DNA from: Diphasiastrum complanatum
Lineage: Eukaryota; Streptophyta; Lycopodiopsida; Lycopodiales; Lycopodiaceae
Length of the DNA stretch: 64,000 nucleotides
Assembly (NCBI GenBank): GCA_029204225.1
Contig: CM055096.1
Location: forward strand, 685,001-749,000
Direction: 5' to 3'
Shown here: positions 45,295-54,333 of the stretch, one piece after another
Position numbering within the stretch: position 1 is the first letter of the stretch
How the letters are laid out: each line of letters opens with the position of its first letter
Program-made: the position numbers and the translations under genes
The notes under the pieces: model-generated
Told to the model about the DNA's origin: nothing
Databases searched by the model: none
The model's input: the letters and a program-made list of their open reading frames with translations, nothing else

Positions 45295-46685
45295 ACTATG
45301 TCTTTCGTTCCGATGAAGGTGGTCTGCAGCATCTTCTTTTCAGTTAGATCCCTGATCAAGTGGTACTTGATTGCAATGTGCTTCGTTCTGGAATGGAACA
45401 CGGGATCTTTCGTCAGGTGTAATGCAGAGGTGTTGTCCATCTGCAAGACCAGGGGCTCGTCCTTTGTTTCGCCCAATTCGTCCAGGAACTGCCTTAGCCA
45501 GATTATCTCGTTGGCCATCTTTGCTGCTGCAACGTACTCTGCTTCACAGGATGACTGGGCCACGATGGTCTGCTTCTTGTTGACCCAGAGAACTGCCGCT
45601 CCCGATGCGATGGTGCACCCTCCTGAGACGCTTTTACAGTCGTCCTTGAGAGATGCCTAGCTAGCATTGCTGTAGGAAAGCATCCTGAAACCTGCATCAC
45701 GACAATAACACAAGCCATAATCCCTCGTTAATTGAAGATATTGCAAAATTCGTTTTGCAATCTTCCAATGTGTCGAGCCTGAATTCGTGCAGAATTGGCT
45801 CATCCTGAATACTCCATAAGCAATATCAGGGCGTGTGTTGTCCAAGGTACATCAGTGATCCTATCAACATCCTGTAAGGTGTGAGCTGCATTTGTTCTCC
45901 TTCTTCCTCAGTCTTTGGACAGTCATCATTTGTCAGCACCGCCCCTGCGAGCATTGGAGTGTTTGCTCCTTTGCAGTTCAGCATCCCAAAGTCTAGAATC
46001 TTCTGGGTGTATTTGGACTGGTGAAGGTATAACTTACCTCCCTCGTAGTCCCTTTCAATTTGTAAGCCTAGGTAACACCTGGCTTCTCCCAGATCCACGA
46101 TCTCAAAATGTTTCGAGATGTCTGCCTTTACTTCAGCAATTAGCTGCTCACTCCTGCAAAGTATCAGAGTGTCGTCCACATACACAGCCACAATGATGAT
46201 CTGCCCATTTGTAACTCTGACATATACATTGGAATCAGCCAACAGAGGCTTGAATCCTAATGATTTCAGGGCTTGATCTTTCTTCTTGTACCATTGTCGG
46301 GCTAATTGTTTCAGACCGTAGATGCTTCTATGCATTCTGCATGCATAGTCAGGAAGTGAATTCAAGACATATCCTGGGGGTTGATCCATATAGACCTCTT
46401 CGTCTAGTTCGCCATGCAAGAAGGCTGTCTTCTCGTCCACAATGTTGATCCTGAGGTCATAAGCTGCTGCATATGCAAATAACAGACGTAGGGACGAATG
46501 TTTGACGACAGGAGAGAAGGTTTCAAAGTAGTCAATACCATATCTCTAAGAGAAACCTTTCTCTACCAGTCTTGCCTTGTATTTCATTACATTCCCATCT
46601 GGTCCGTATTTGAGCTTGAAGACCCATTTGCATTTGACAGTCTTGCGCTTATGTGGTAATGGCTCCAGCGTCCATACCTGGTTCT

Positions 46686-46825
46686 TGTTGGAATATCAAT
46701 CCACACTCTAGAGAGAACTATCAAATAGGGCGGATAGCTCAGAGGGTAGAGCATCCCATCCGGTATGAGGGAGGTCCTGGGTTCGAATCCTAGTCTGTCC
46801 ATCCATGATGTATGGATTTCTAACA
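46686..46825 (+). repeat. 5' LTR of the TRIM-like element (140 bp)
   Basis: About 95% identical to the 3' LTR; differences are single bases at the AAAT/C-AGGG, CTCAGA/TGG, CCG/AG and TATG/C sites plus small indels. The ends TGTTGG...CTAACA give an imperfect inverted terminal repeat (TGTTGGAA / TGTTAGAA). Confidence 0.93.
46728..46801 (+). tRNA. tRNA-like sequence in the 5' LTR (probably not a functional tRNA)
   Basis: The acceptor halves GGGCGGA and TCTGTCC pair over 7 bp (two G·T); D stem GCTC/GAGC; T stem CTGGG/CCTAG with loop TTCGAAT. The A box TAGCTCAGAGG (46735-46745) and B box GGTTCGAATCC (46780-46790) match the pol III consensus exactly. The anticodon stem TCCC/GGGA is 4 bp with an 11-base loop, so no anticodon can be assigned. 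Length 74 including an A discriminator. It is likely a tRNA-derived pol III promoter rather than an aminoacylated tRNA. Confidence 0.75.
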
Positions 46826-46837
46826 TGGTATCAAAGC
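46826..46837 (+). promoter_or_regulatory. PBS of the TRIM-like element
   Basis: TGGTATCAAAGC differs at one base from the tRNA-iMet PBS TGGTATCAGAGC and directly follows the LTR end CTAACA. Confidence 0.85.
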
Positions 46838-46930
46838 CAAGTTAGACCTAACAGTTCATGGAGTCAAAGCCATGGTTAGGTGGCCCAAGTTGTGGGGCAG
46901 GTGACAGCTAGGACCCCAACCAAGTGTGGC

Positions 46931-46941
46931 TTGAGGGTGGG
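46931..46941 (+). promoter_or_regulatory. Purine-rich tract of the TRIM-like element
   Basis: TTGAGGGTGGG lies directly before the 3' LTR start TGTTGG, in the position of a polypurine tract; the single T in the G run makes it imperfect. Confidence 0.7.
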
Positions 46942-47082
46942 TGTTGGAATATCAATCCACACTCTAGAGAGAACTATCAAACAGGGCGGATAGCTCAGTG
47001 GTAGAGCATCCCATCCAGTATCAGGGAGGTCCTGGGTTCGAATCCTAGTCTGTCCATCCATATGATTTATGGATTTCTAACA
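46942..47082 (+). repeat. 3' LTR of the TRIM-like element (141 bp)
   Basis: Same order of blocks as the 5' LTR. Near its 3' end 'ccatatgatttatgg' can form a 5-bp hairpin (CCATA/TATGG); the 5' LTR has a shortened version. There is no run of four T on the + strand. Confidence 0.93.
46984..47056 (+). tRNA. tRNA-like sequence in the 3' LTR (probably not a functional tRNA)
   Basis: 73 bases with the same cloverleaf parts: acceptor 7 bp, D stem 4 bp with loop AGTGGTA, T stem 5 bp, discriminator A. A box TAGCTCAGTGG (46991-47001), B box GGTTCGAATCC (47035-47045). The anticodon region TCCC-ATCCAGTATCA-GGGA is again oversize. The D loop here is the more canonical of the two copies. Confidence 0.75.
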
Positions 47083-48004
47083 GTTCTTCCTCATGGACTC
47101 CATCTCTTCGTTCATGGCTTGGATCCATCTGTCCTTTTCTGGACTTTCAATCACTTCCTCGAAAGTCTGTGGTTCGCCACTGAATCCGCAGAACTCTTCT
47201 GATGTGGAAGTTGAGCTGCCTGGCACATATCTTGCTGGCGCTCTTCGTGGTCTTGTCGACCTTTTGGGAGATCCTCCTCGAACAGCTATGCCTTTGCCTT
47301 TGTCTGCTCTGCTCGGTCCGGAACCATCTTGGGTTACAGGAACTGCAGCAGCAGGCTGCCTCTCGAATCTTTCTTCGTCAGATTCGTCACTCGAATGGGA
47401 GACGACTCGAAAATCTTCGTTTTCGTGTTCGTCTTCTGCTCCCTCTGTCATTGGCGGCAGGTCATAGTACTGTCTCTCCATAACTTCATAGCTGACAGGA
47501 TCGTCATTTGCCATTGTCCTGCTCTCATCGAATCTGACATCTCTCACTGTTTTCACAGTGTTCGTGTCTGGCATGTAGATTCTATAGTATGACAAATTGT
47601 TGCCATAACCTACCAAAAATCCCTGCTCGGCTTTCTCATCAAGCTTCTTTCAAAGCTTATGAGGAATATGTGCGTAAGCTGCACAGCCAAAGATTCTGAC
47701 ATGAGACAGGTTGGGCTTTCTACCCCACCATAGCTCATGTGGTGTCGTTTGTGGGACACCAGACTTGCCTAATCTGTTCTGGATGTATGCGGCTATAGCT
47801 ACTTCTTCAGCCCACAGTGCCCTTGGAGCCTTTGAATAGGCCATCATGCATCTGGCTACTTCCATCAGGGTCCTGTTCTTTCGCTCAGCAACACGATTGT
47901 GCTGCGGTGTGTAGGCTACATACAGTTCTTCTGTGAATGATGCCACGATCATTGCAGAAGTCAGTGAAGCGATTCGAGATGTATTCGCCATCTCGATCTG
48001 TTGT

Positions 48005-49736
48005 CATCCATGCTCTTAAGAAATGGCGCCATTATTTGTATCGTGTTCCCTTTGATATTATTACTGATCATCAGTCTCTCCGTTATCTTTTTTCTCAACA
48101 TGATCTTAGTAATCGTCAATATCGTTGGTTACAATTTTTACAGTCTTTTCATTTTGATATTTTGTATCGTCCAGGCAAGGCAAACACGGTAACTGATGCT
48201 TTATCTCGTCTTCCTCCATTGTTACATAGTATTGTTGCTTCAGTTCCTTCTTGGTTTGATGATTTATCGGCCGCATATTTGTCTTGTTCTAACTTTTTTG
48301 ATGTTTATCATACTCGTCCCCTTTCGTCCTCTCGGAAGTTCCAGGTTTATACTATTGTTGATGATCGTTTATACCACTTTGGTGCTTTATGTATTACCAA
48401 TTCTCTTTCCATTCATCCTCAGTTGTTGTCTGATGCTCATGCTTTCCCTTTTGGTGGCCATTTTGGTTTTCAAAAGTCTTATGCACGTCTTAAGGACAAT
48501 TTCTATTGGCCATCTATGAAGTCTAAGTTAGCCCATCTTATTCGTGATTGTCCTTTTTGTGCCCGTAATAAATACTCCCGTGCTAAGTCCGCTGGTTGGC
48601 CCATTCCTCATCGCCAGTGAACAAATATTTCTATGGACTTTATCCTTGGTCTTCCTCATACCCGCCGTGGTCATGACTCTTATATGGTGGTGGTAGATCG
48701 GTTCACAAAATAGGCACACTTTATACTGGTCCGCAGTACTATTACAGCTGAGCAATGCGCACGTCTTTTTCTATCAAATATTTTTCGCTTGCATGGTATG
48801 CCACGTACTATCCTATCTGATCGGGATAGTAAGTTTACATCTACGTTCTGGACAGAGCTTATGCGTATTTTGGATGTACAACTTCTGATGGGTACTGCTT
48901 ATCATTCTACTGCTGATGGGCAGACTGAGGTCCTTAATAGGATCCTTGAGGATTACCTTCGACATTTTGTTTCTCCTTCCGGGACGGATTGGGACCAGCA
49001 TTTATGTTTGGCAGAGTATAGCTATAATAGCTCTGTTAGTACCAGTACTGGAGTTTCACCTTTCTTATTGGCTCATGGGTATGCTCCACTTTTGCCAGGG
49101 GTGCCTCTTCCTCCTAATGATACACCAGTTACCATTGCTTCTTTTTTATCCGGTGCTTGTGAGCTTATTGCTAGGGCTACTACTCACTCACAGCATGTTC
49201 AGCAGCACTATCAGACTTCTGTTGATCGTCATCGCCGTCATGTTGAGTTTCAGGTTGGTGACATGGTTTACCTCCGATTACGCTTTGCACGTCATCACTT
49301 TGTTCAGGGTCACGCTTCTACTGAGAAGCTTGCACCATGCTATTATGGGCCTTACTGTATCTTGGATCGCCTCAACCCTGTTACATACCGGTTATAGTTG
49401 CCTGATTCTACACGAGCTTGTGATATCTTTCATGTTAGCCTGTTATGAGCTACCATTGAGGATGATGCTCCTCGCGATCTCACATTTCCTACAGAGTCAG
49501 AGTTGTTCCCTTTTTTGCCAGCTGCCATCCATCAGGTTCGCCTTCAATATAGTCGACGTCACAGGCAAGTTCAGTTTTTAGTACCGTGGGATGGTCGTCC
49601 TCTTAAGGAGGCCACTTGGGAGCCTATTGATGTGTTTTATCATACACCATTCTTGGCATATCAGGCTCAAGCCCTCATGGCTTTAGTTCTTTCCTCTACT
49701 ACAGATGTCATTGTAGATGTTCCCTCTGCTTCATGA
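48005..49736 (+). pseudogene. Gypsy pol pseudogene with C-terminal chromodomain
   Basis: RNase H end (KKWRHYLYRVPFDIITDHQS, YRPGKANTVTDALSRLPP), H2C2 zinc region (HAFPFGGHFGFQ...CPFCARNKY), TGA at about 48618 (Trp or Arg expected), integrase [22 protein letters not shown] then TAG at about 48711, LSDRDSKFTSTFW and HSTADGQTEVLNRIL (catalytic Glu present). Post-integrase segment VGDMVYLRLRFARHHF, TAG at about 49396, then a chromodomain-like LQYSRRHRQVQFLVPWDGR, PLKEATWEPIDVFYHTPFL. Such chromodomains guide gypsy integration to marked chromatin (family knowledge). Stop TGA at 49734-49736. Confidence 0.9.
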
Positions 49737-49953
49737 TTCGGCTAGCTATGACTATTCTTTATTGTCGTATTTGCTTAGTACTAGCTTTAGAGAGTTATGA
49801 GGCTTTTGGGATATTTGTTGTGACGACTTATGTCCTCTCCATTAGTATTTCCATTAGTTCGTGATTTTTCAGTACTTAGCATGCTTACATTATTGTTATA
49901 GATAGTCATTATGCTTGCTAGCCGGTGGAGGGCTTTGTTTTTCTGCAGGGGAG

Positions 49954-50143
49954 AGTTATGGACTTGGCTCATTACATTCGCCGCGTCCATTCTTTTATTG
50001 TTATTATGCATAAGCAGGCCTAAGGGCCCTTTTTATTCATATACTGGCCTTGGGCCCTATTTGGTTATATTTTTAGGACTTGGTCACATTGATTTGGAGT
50101 GGGGGTCCTCCTATTGGGAGGGCGCACTATTTTCCCCCAACCT
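49954..50143 (+). repeat. Partial 3' LTR, AGTTA-type
   Basis: Follows the polypurine tract directly. Matches the LTR at 51199 in order: 'agttatggact(t/c)ggctc', 'ttatgcataagc(a/t)ggcc', 'gggccctttttattcat', 'ggagggcgcactattttccc'. The right part is missing. Confidence 0.8.
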
Positions 50144-51198
50144 CAAGATCATTTGCAGTTTAAATGTACGTTATATAAAGACACTTACTATTTTGTCTAC
50201 AACCTTGTTACATGAAACATCTTCCAGGGAGCAACATCCTACCTTAGAGTATGCTCAATCTCAATCATTATTTTTAGATATTTAGGTGTGGTTGAACTTC
50301 CACCGGTAGTTGAACCTACACACCGAAGGCATACATGAGAGTGATAAAATACCAACCAGATAAATCGCCCAAGCAACTTTTTACTTGGAAACCCTAAACC
50401 CAAAAGTGGCAAAGTTGACAAGGAAACAAGCTGAAAAGGCACCAAGGCACTTACAGCTGCAATAGAAGATGAATCGGGAGCCATGTGATACATCCATTCC
50501 AAAGATGATAGTAGGCTGCTGGGAGACTTTTCCCAAAGATTGCTTGAATACCAAACTTAAGACGGAGTTGTAGCCCCCACTCTGTAGTGAAGGTTAGTGA
50601 TAAGGACATACACAGGTATAAGGGACGTATTGTAGTGAGCATTCATGTCTGGCGTTCACTAGGAGATGGATCCGAACACAAGCAAATATCTGCCAAGACT
50701 ATGCGGATATATAAATCAAAAAAGTTGATTTCATCACACTTAAGATCTACGCTGCTGAAACTGGTAACCACATCCACTACCGAAGACGAACATCTGTGTC
50801 AAACATTGCATTCTGAGAGGTGAATATGAAATAACATACGTAGCTAGAGATGGATCTGAACACAAGGAAATATCTGCCAAGACTATGCGGTAGTATAAAT
50901 CAATGCTTGCTCTTCTTGCCAGAGAGAGAGAGAGATAGCGACAAAGCGAGGGATAGTCTGCTTGTTTAAACTGTTAGAATTGTTTGCTCTTTCAAGCCCA
51001 TTCGCACTCCATCTCAGTTATGCAAGGCATGGGCAGTGAGTAGGATTTTTGCAAATTTTTTTGGCACTGTTTTCATTTTTTTTAACCGGAGGAGGCAGGC
51101 AGTCGTGGTCCACCGCCTCATAATTAATTCAGGGGGGGGTGGGGGGAATTAATTTTAATTGTTTTTGGGCATGTGGGAGCGAGCGGGGAGGGGCCCGT
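50144..51198. other. Unassigned sequence between two gypsy relics
   Basis: No convincing gene. It holds a 56-bp direct repeat (50662-50717 and 50846-50901, about 95% identical, spaced 184 bp), a short (GA)n run at 50921-50936 and a G-rich stretch near 51132. A minus-strand frame at 50239-50502 looks protein-like only in part; I do not assign it. Confidence 0.5.
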
Positions 51199-52155
51199 AG
51201 TTATGGACTCGGCTCATTTACATTTACATTTACTTTACTTTATGCATAAGCTGGCCTTGGTGTTGGAATGTAAATGGAATTGCTTACATTACCATAGGTT
51301 ACTTTGACCCAAAAGGTCGAGAGTTGTGTAACCATGGTCATTTATTATATTAGGCCTCTAAACTTAGAGTTAGCTAAGTTAGTATGAAATTAACTTGGCA
51401 GGGACTCGTGGGTCCACTAGGCCTAATTGTGACATTAAGTACCCCAACTTGACATATTGGAGGTACCTTATTCTTTCTATGTAACTTATAGAAAGTTGGA
51501 TAGTCAATAGTCAAGTAGTTGGACAGCCAATAGTCAAGTAGTTGGAAAGCCAATAGTCAAGTAGTTGGATAGCCAATAGTCATGAAGTTAGATAGTCATC
51601 TTGGACTATATATATGTGTGCATCCCATTTGTATAAGATACTTTTGTAAGCAATACTAACTATTCTCCTTGGCTGTCCACGAGTTTCTACAACAGGGTTT
51701 CTAGCCATCTCTCCCTTTCTTTTGAGAATGCTTTGTGTGATTGAATAGTTAAGATCCTAGATCCTTAGGCTTCTATTTCCTACACTTGGGCCCTTTTTTA
51801 TTCATTCGTGACACTTACACTATATGGTTGGCCTTTGGCCTTATTACTCATTATTAGGCCATTTGGACATATTACTGGAGAGTAAGGGCCTTCTTGGAGG
51901 GCGCACTATTTTCCCTCCCAGTTGGGCCCTAGCCACTGGAAGCTTCCTTTTAGGGCTTCCTCTTGGCTATAAGTAGGGAAACTGTGTCATTTGTTATTCT
52001 AATCATATTGATCTCTCTCTTTAGTCTCCTTAATCTCTCTCTTTCCTGCTTTCTAGGGTTAAGTCTTGCTTATGTGCTGCTTTCATAGCTTAAGTCTTGC
52101 TTATGTGATGCTTTCATAGCTTAGCTCTAGATCAGTTGTGGCTCTATTCGTAACT
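51199..52155 (+). repeat. 5' LTR of gypsy relic 2 (about 428 bp without the insert)
   Basis: Begins AGTTATGGACTCGG and ends CTATTCGTAACT; the next base starts the PBS. Includes 'ggctataagtaggg' (TATA-like, about 51965). The insertion of a 524-bp solo LTR plus its 5-bp TSD explains the extra length. Confidence 0.85.
51261..51784 (+). repeat. Solo LTR (524 bp) nested in the gypsy LTR
   Basis: Starts TGTTGGAATGTAAATGG, ends CTATTTCCTACA, and is flanked by CTTGG (51256-51260 and 51785-51789). A TATA-like 'ctatatatatgtg' lies near 51606. It contains four near-repeats of 'ggatagtcaatagtcaagtag' at about 51494-51590. It belongs to another LTR family; strand is set only by the TATA-like box and TG...CA symmetry leaves it uncertain. 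Confidence 0.88.
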
Positions 52156-52167
52156 TGGTATCAGAAC
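52156..52167 (+). promoter_or_regulatory. PBS of gypsy relic 2
   Basis: TGGTATCAGAAC, one base from TGGTATCAGAGC, directly adjoining the LTR end TAACT. Confidence 0.85.
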
Positions 52168-52202
52168 ACTTTCCTGTGCACTACTTTTTCAGATTTAGTA
52201 GA

Positions 52203-52905
52203 GGCTGTCCAGCGCCCTACTGACCCATCACTTTTGTCGATTTTTTCATTAGATTTCCATCGTTTTTTCAGATTTAGTAGAGGCTGTCCAACGCCCTACT
52301 ACCTTGTCACTTTCGTCGATTTTCTCCACCGATTTGCTGCCCATTTCGTGGCTTGATTGGAGGCTGTCCAGCGCCCTACTTCATCACCATTTTCAGCGGT
52401 TTTCTCCATTTTTTTTTCAGGTTATGTGCGAATTTTAATAGCCACTGCCCAGCGCCCTACTACCTTGCCATCTTCGACGGATTTCTCCACCGATTTGCTG
52501 TCCATTTTGCTGATTGTTTGGAGGCTGTCCAGCACCCTACTTCATCACCATTTTCAGCGGTTTTTCCATCATGTTGTAGGACATTTGTGGATCTTACTAG
52601 CTGCTGCCCAGCACCCATTTTCAGCTTGGATCTTCAACTCTCTCTCTCTCTTTAGCCTCTTATCCAAAAATCACCCAATTCCATAATCGTTTGCTACTCC
52701 AAATTGCCAAAATCCTGCAACCTGTTCATCGCTGCCCCAACCTTCCGACTTGTCACTTTCGCCTATTATTTTATCCGTTTCCAGCCATCTTTCACAGTTT
52801 ATCAAAAGGCTCTCCAGCGCTCATCCTCAACCACATTTCAAGGAATTCCAACTCCGTTTGATATTCCAATTTGACATTTCCCTCCTAGCTGTCCAGCGCA
52901 GTTTT
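52203..52905 (+). repeat. Degenerate ~80-bp tandem repeats in the gypsy leader
   Basis: The core 'gctgtccagcgccctact' recurs at 52204, 52283, 52363, 52443, 52524 and 52602, with weaker versions near 52726, 52809 and 52889. Intervals are about 77-83 bp for the first six. Between cores, 'cgattttctccaccgatttg' and 'catcaccattttcagcggtt' also recur. Confidence 0.8.
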
Positions 52906-53044
52906 ACAGCCTTCATTTTCACTTTTTCCATTTGTTGATTGCTGCCCTTTCTTAGTTGTGATAATATTGGTTTTAATAGACTAATTTGGGGTGACGACAA
53001 GAGTCCGCTCCCTCAAGTTTTCGTCTATTCCTTCCACTATCATT

Positions 53045-54333
53045 ATGGCACATTCACCTACCTCGAGTGAAACTATTAAGAAAAACTTATCCGATCAGTT
53101 TCGGCGCATGGATGATACCCTTTTTGGCCTCATTCTTCACTTCGATACAGTTATGACCAGCTTTGCTACTATGCAGTCACATATTGATTCTTTACAGCCT
53201 CATGGTCCTGGAAAAGCTCCTGTCTTTCTTTCATTTGGGACTCCCCCTCCATTTAGATTTCCATCTTCTTCTATTAATCAGCCTGGTGGTGGACCGTTCA
53301 TTCCACCTAACCCACCTCCTGGTTTCTTTCCACGTCCCCCAGTTCCTAAGCCACAGTTCCTAAGCCACACTTTGCTCGAGACTTTCGTGATAGGGTACAG
53401 CTTGCTACCTATTCCGGATCCTCTGACGGGAACTTATTAGAGAATTGGTTTGCTAAGCTTGACACAAATTTTCAGATCTACCCTAAGACTTATCCTATCC
53501 AGTTGGCTGCTTTACACTTAGATGGACGCGCCGCCACGTGGTGGCGAATTTATCGAGCTGATCCTGATCGGGAAGGGCTCCATATATGGCATACCTTTCG
53601 CCGTGACCTCCGTCATGCTATGATTGATCCTCAGCGGCTCGACCGCCAATGTGATACATTCCGTAGTCTCACTCAGACCAGTGGCCTTGCTTTTTATACA
53701 GATCAGTTTATGGAGCTTTCTTATCTTTTCACAGATCTACTGGCCACTGAGCTTATTTCTCGTTATATTGCTGGGCTTCGTGGTGCCTTTTGTTACGATG
53801 TTTCTTCCTTCCGTCCTCCCACACTTGTTGAGGCGATGTCTCTTGCCAGTACTTTACAGCACAAGTACTCTGACACCCTTCCTTCCCGCTTCTCCCGACC
53901 CCGTCCTTCTGCTTCATCTTTTCCCGCTATGTCCACCCCTACACCTACCCCTTCAGTTCCAGCTCCTTGCATTGTCCCTTCGTCTCCTCGTCCTCCGACC
54001 CCTCGACCTGCTTTTGTCCGACGTTACACGTCTACAGAGTTCACTGACCTTCAGGATCCTATATCACACAGTTTGAGCGAGTTGCCTGATTTACTTGAGA
54101 TAGTTATTGATCTACCTGAGCTCGTCATTGTATCCCATAGTGAGTCAGAGTCACATATACAGGCTCCTATTGATGCTGATTCACATATACAGGTTGCGGC
54201 TGATATGGTCCTTCATACTGATATAGCATGTTGTGATACTATTGATGATGTTGTTCCATGCTTTGATATTGTTGCTGAGTACTTTGATGCTACTCGTGTT
54301 CTTTTCAATGAGTTCATGTTGGATGAATATTAG
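53045..54333 (+). pseudogene. Gypsy gag pseudogene
   Basis: Frame from ATG 53045 (MAHSPTSSETIKKNLSDQFR) with a Pro-rich part; a short repeated 'cagttcctaagccac' near 53338-53365 and a frameshift there change the frame. It continues in the second frame as RDRVQLATYSGSSDGNLLEN, WFAKLDTNFQIYPKTYPIQL, AALHLDGRAATWWRIYRADP and DQFMELSYLFTDLLATELIS, the retrotransposon gag domain. A Ser/Pro-rich tail and an Asp/Ile-rich segment end at TAG 54331-54333. No zinc knuckle is seen, which is unusual for gag. Confidence 0.85.

Larger units (their letters stand above)
46686..47082 (+). mobile_element. 397-bp TRIM-like retroelement with tRNA-like LTRs
   Basis: Two direct repeats (46686-46825 and 46942-47082), each starting TGTTGGAATATC and ending TTTCTAACA, flank 116 bp of non-coding sequence. 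TGGTATCAAAGC (PBS-like) follows the first repeat with no gap, and TTGAGGGTGGG (purine-rich tract) precedes the second with no gap. The element is bracketed by GTTCT (46681-46685, 47083-47087), so it has the complete anatomy of an LTR element in miniature, without any ORF. It sits in the copia RT; removing it together with one GTTCT restores the copia frame (MRKNQVW). Strand is set by the PBS/PPT order. Each LTR holds a tRNA-like module. Confidence 0.93.
45031..48004 (-). mobile_element. Ty1/copia relic, integrase to RNase H, with LTR-PBS at its 3' side
   Basis: Reads on the minus strand from the integrase core (48004) through RT to RNase H (about 45295), then an LTR-like segment and a PBS. 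The 5' half is missing; a + strand gypsy relic begins at its broken end. A 397-bp TRIM-like element is inserted at 46686-47082. Confidence 0.88.
45243..48004 (-). pseudogene. Copia pol pseudogene (integrase, RT, RNase H)
   Basis: Integrase: TDRDGEYISNRFTDFC then, after a frameshift, YTPQHNRVAERKNRTLMEVA (N-to-R change before the catalytic Glu) and GRKPNLSHVRIFGCAAYAH. Linker with VRDVRFDESR; ENQVW-type junction interrupted at 46681-47087. RT: CKWVFKLKYGPDGNVMKYKA, TAG at 46546-46548 where Gln is normal (GFS*RYGIDYFETFSPV), DEKTAFLHGELDEEVYM, active site VAVYVDDTLIL, DLGEARCYLGLQIER. RNase H: NTRPDIAYGV, a stop at 45658-45660 where Trp is normal, IVAQSSCEAEYVAAAKMANE and HIAIKYHLIRD. Several breaks; inactive. 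Confidence 0.9.
48005..50143 (+). mobile_element. Ty3/gypsy chromovirus relic 1 (RNase H to partial 3' LTR)
   Basis: Starts in the RNase H domain where the copia relic ends, and continues through integrase and chromodomain to a polypurine tract (GCAGGGGAG, 49945-49953) and an LTR starting AGTTATGG at 49954. The LTR breaks off near 50143, after 'gggcgcactattttccccc'. Confidence 0.88.

Noticed and set aside
46728-47056. Two functional host tRNA genes
   Set aside because: Both copies lie at the same place in flanking 140-bp direct repeats, have oversize anticodon loops without a clear anticodon, and lack a T4 terminator. They are better explained as parts of LTRs.
46686-47082. tRNA-derived SINE dimer
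   Set aside because: A SINE dimer would not have TG...CA repeat ends with a PBS directly after the first repeat and a purine tract directly before the second, and it would usually have a 3' tail and longer TSDs.
50239-50502. Host gene exon on the minus strand
   Set aside because: The 87-codon frame looks partly protein-like but I recognise no domain, see no splice partners, and nearby frames are similar in length.
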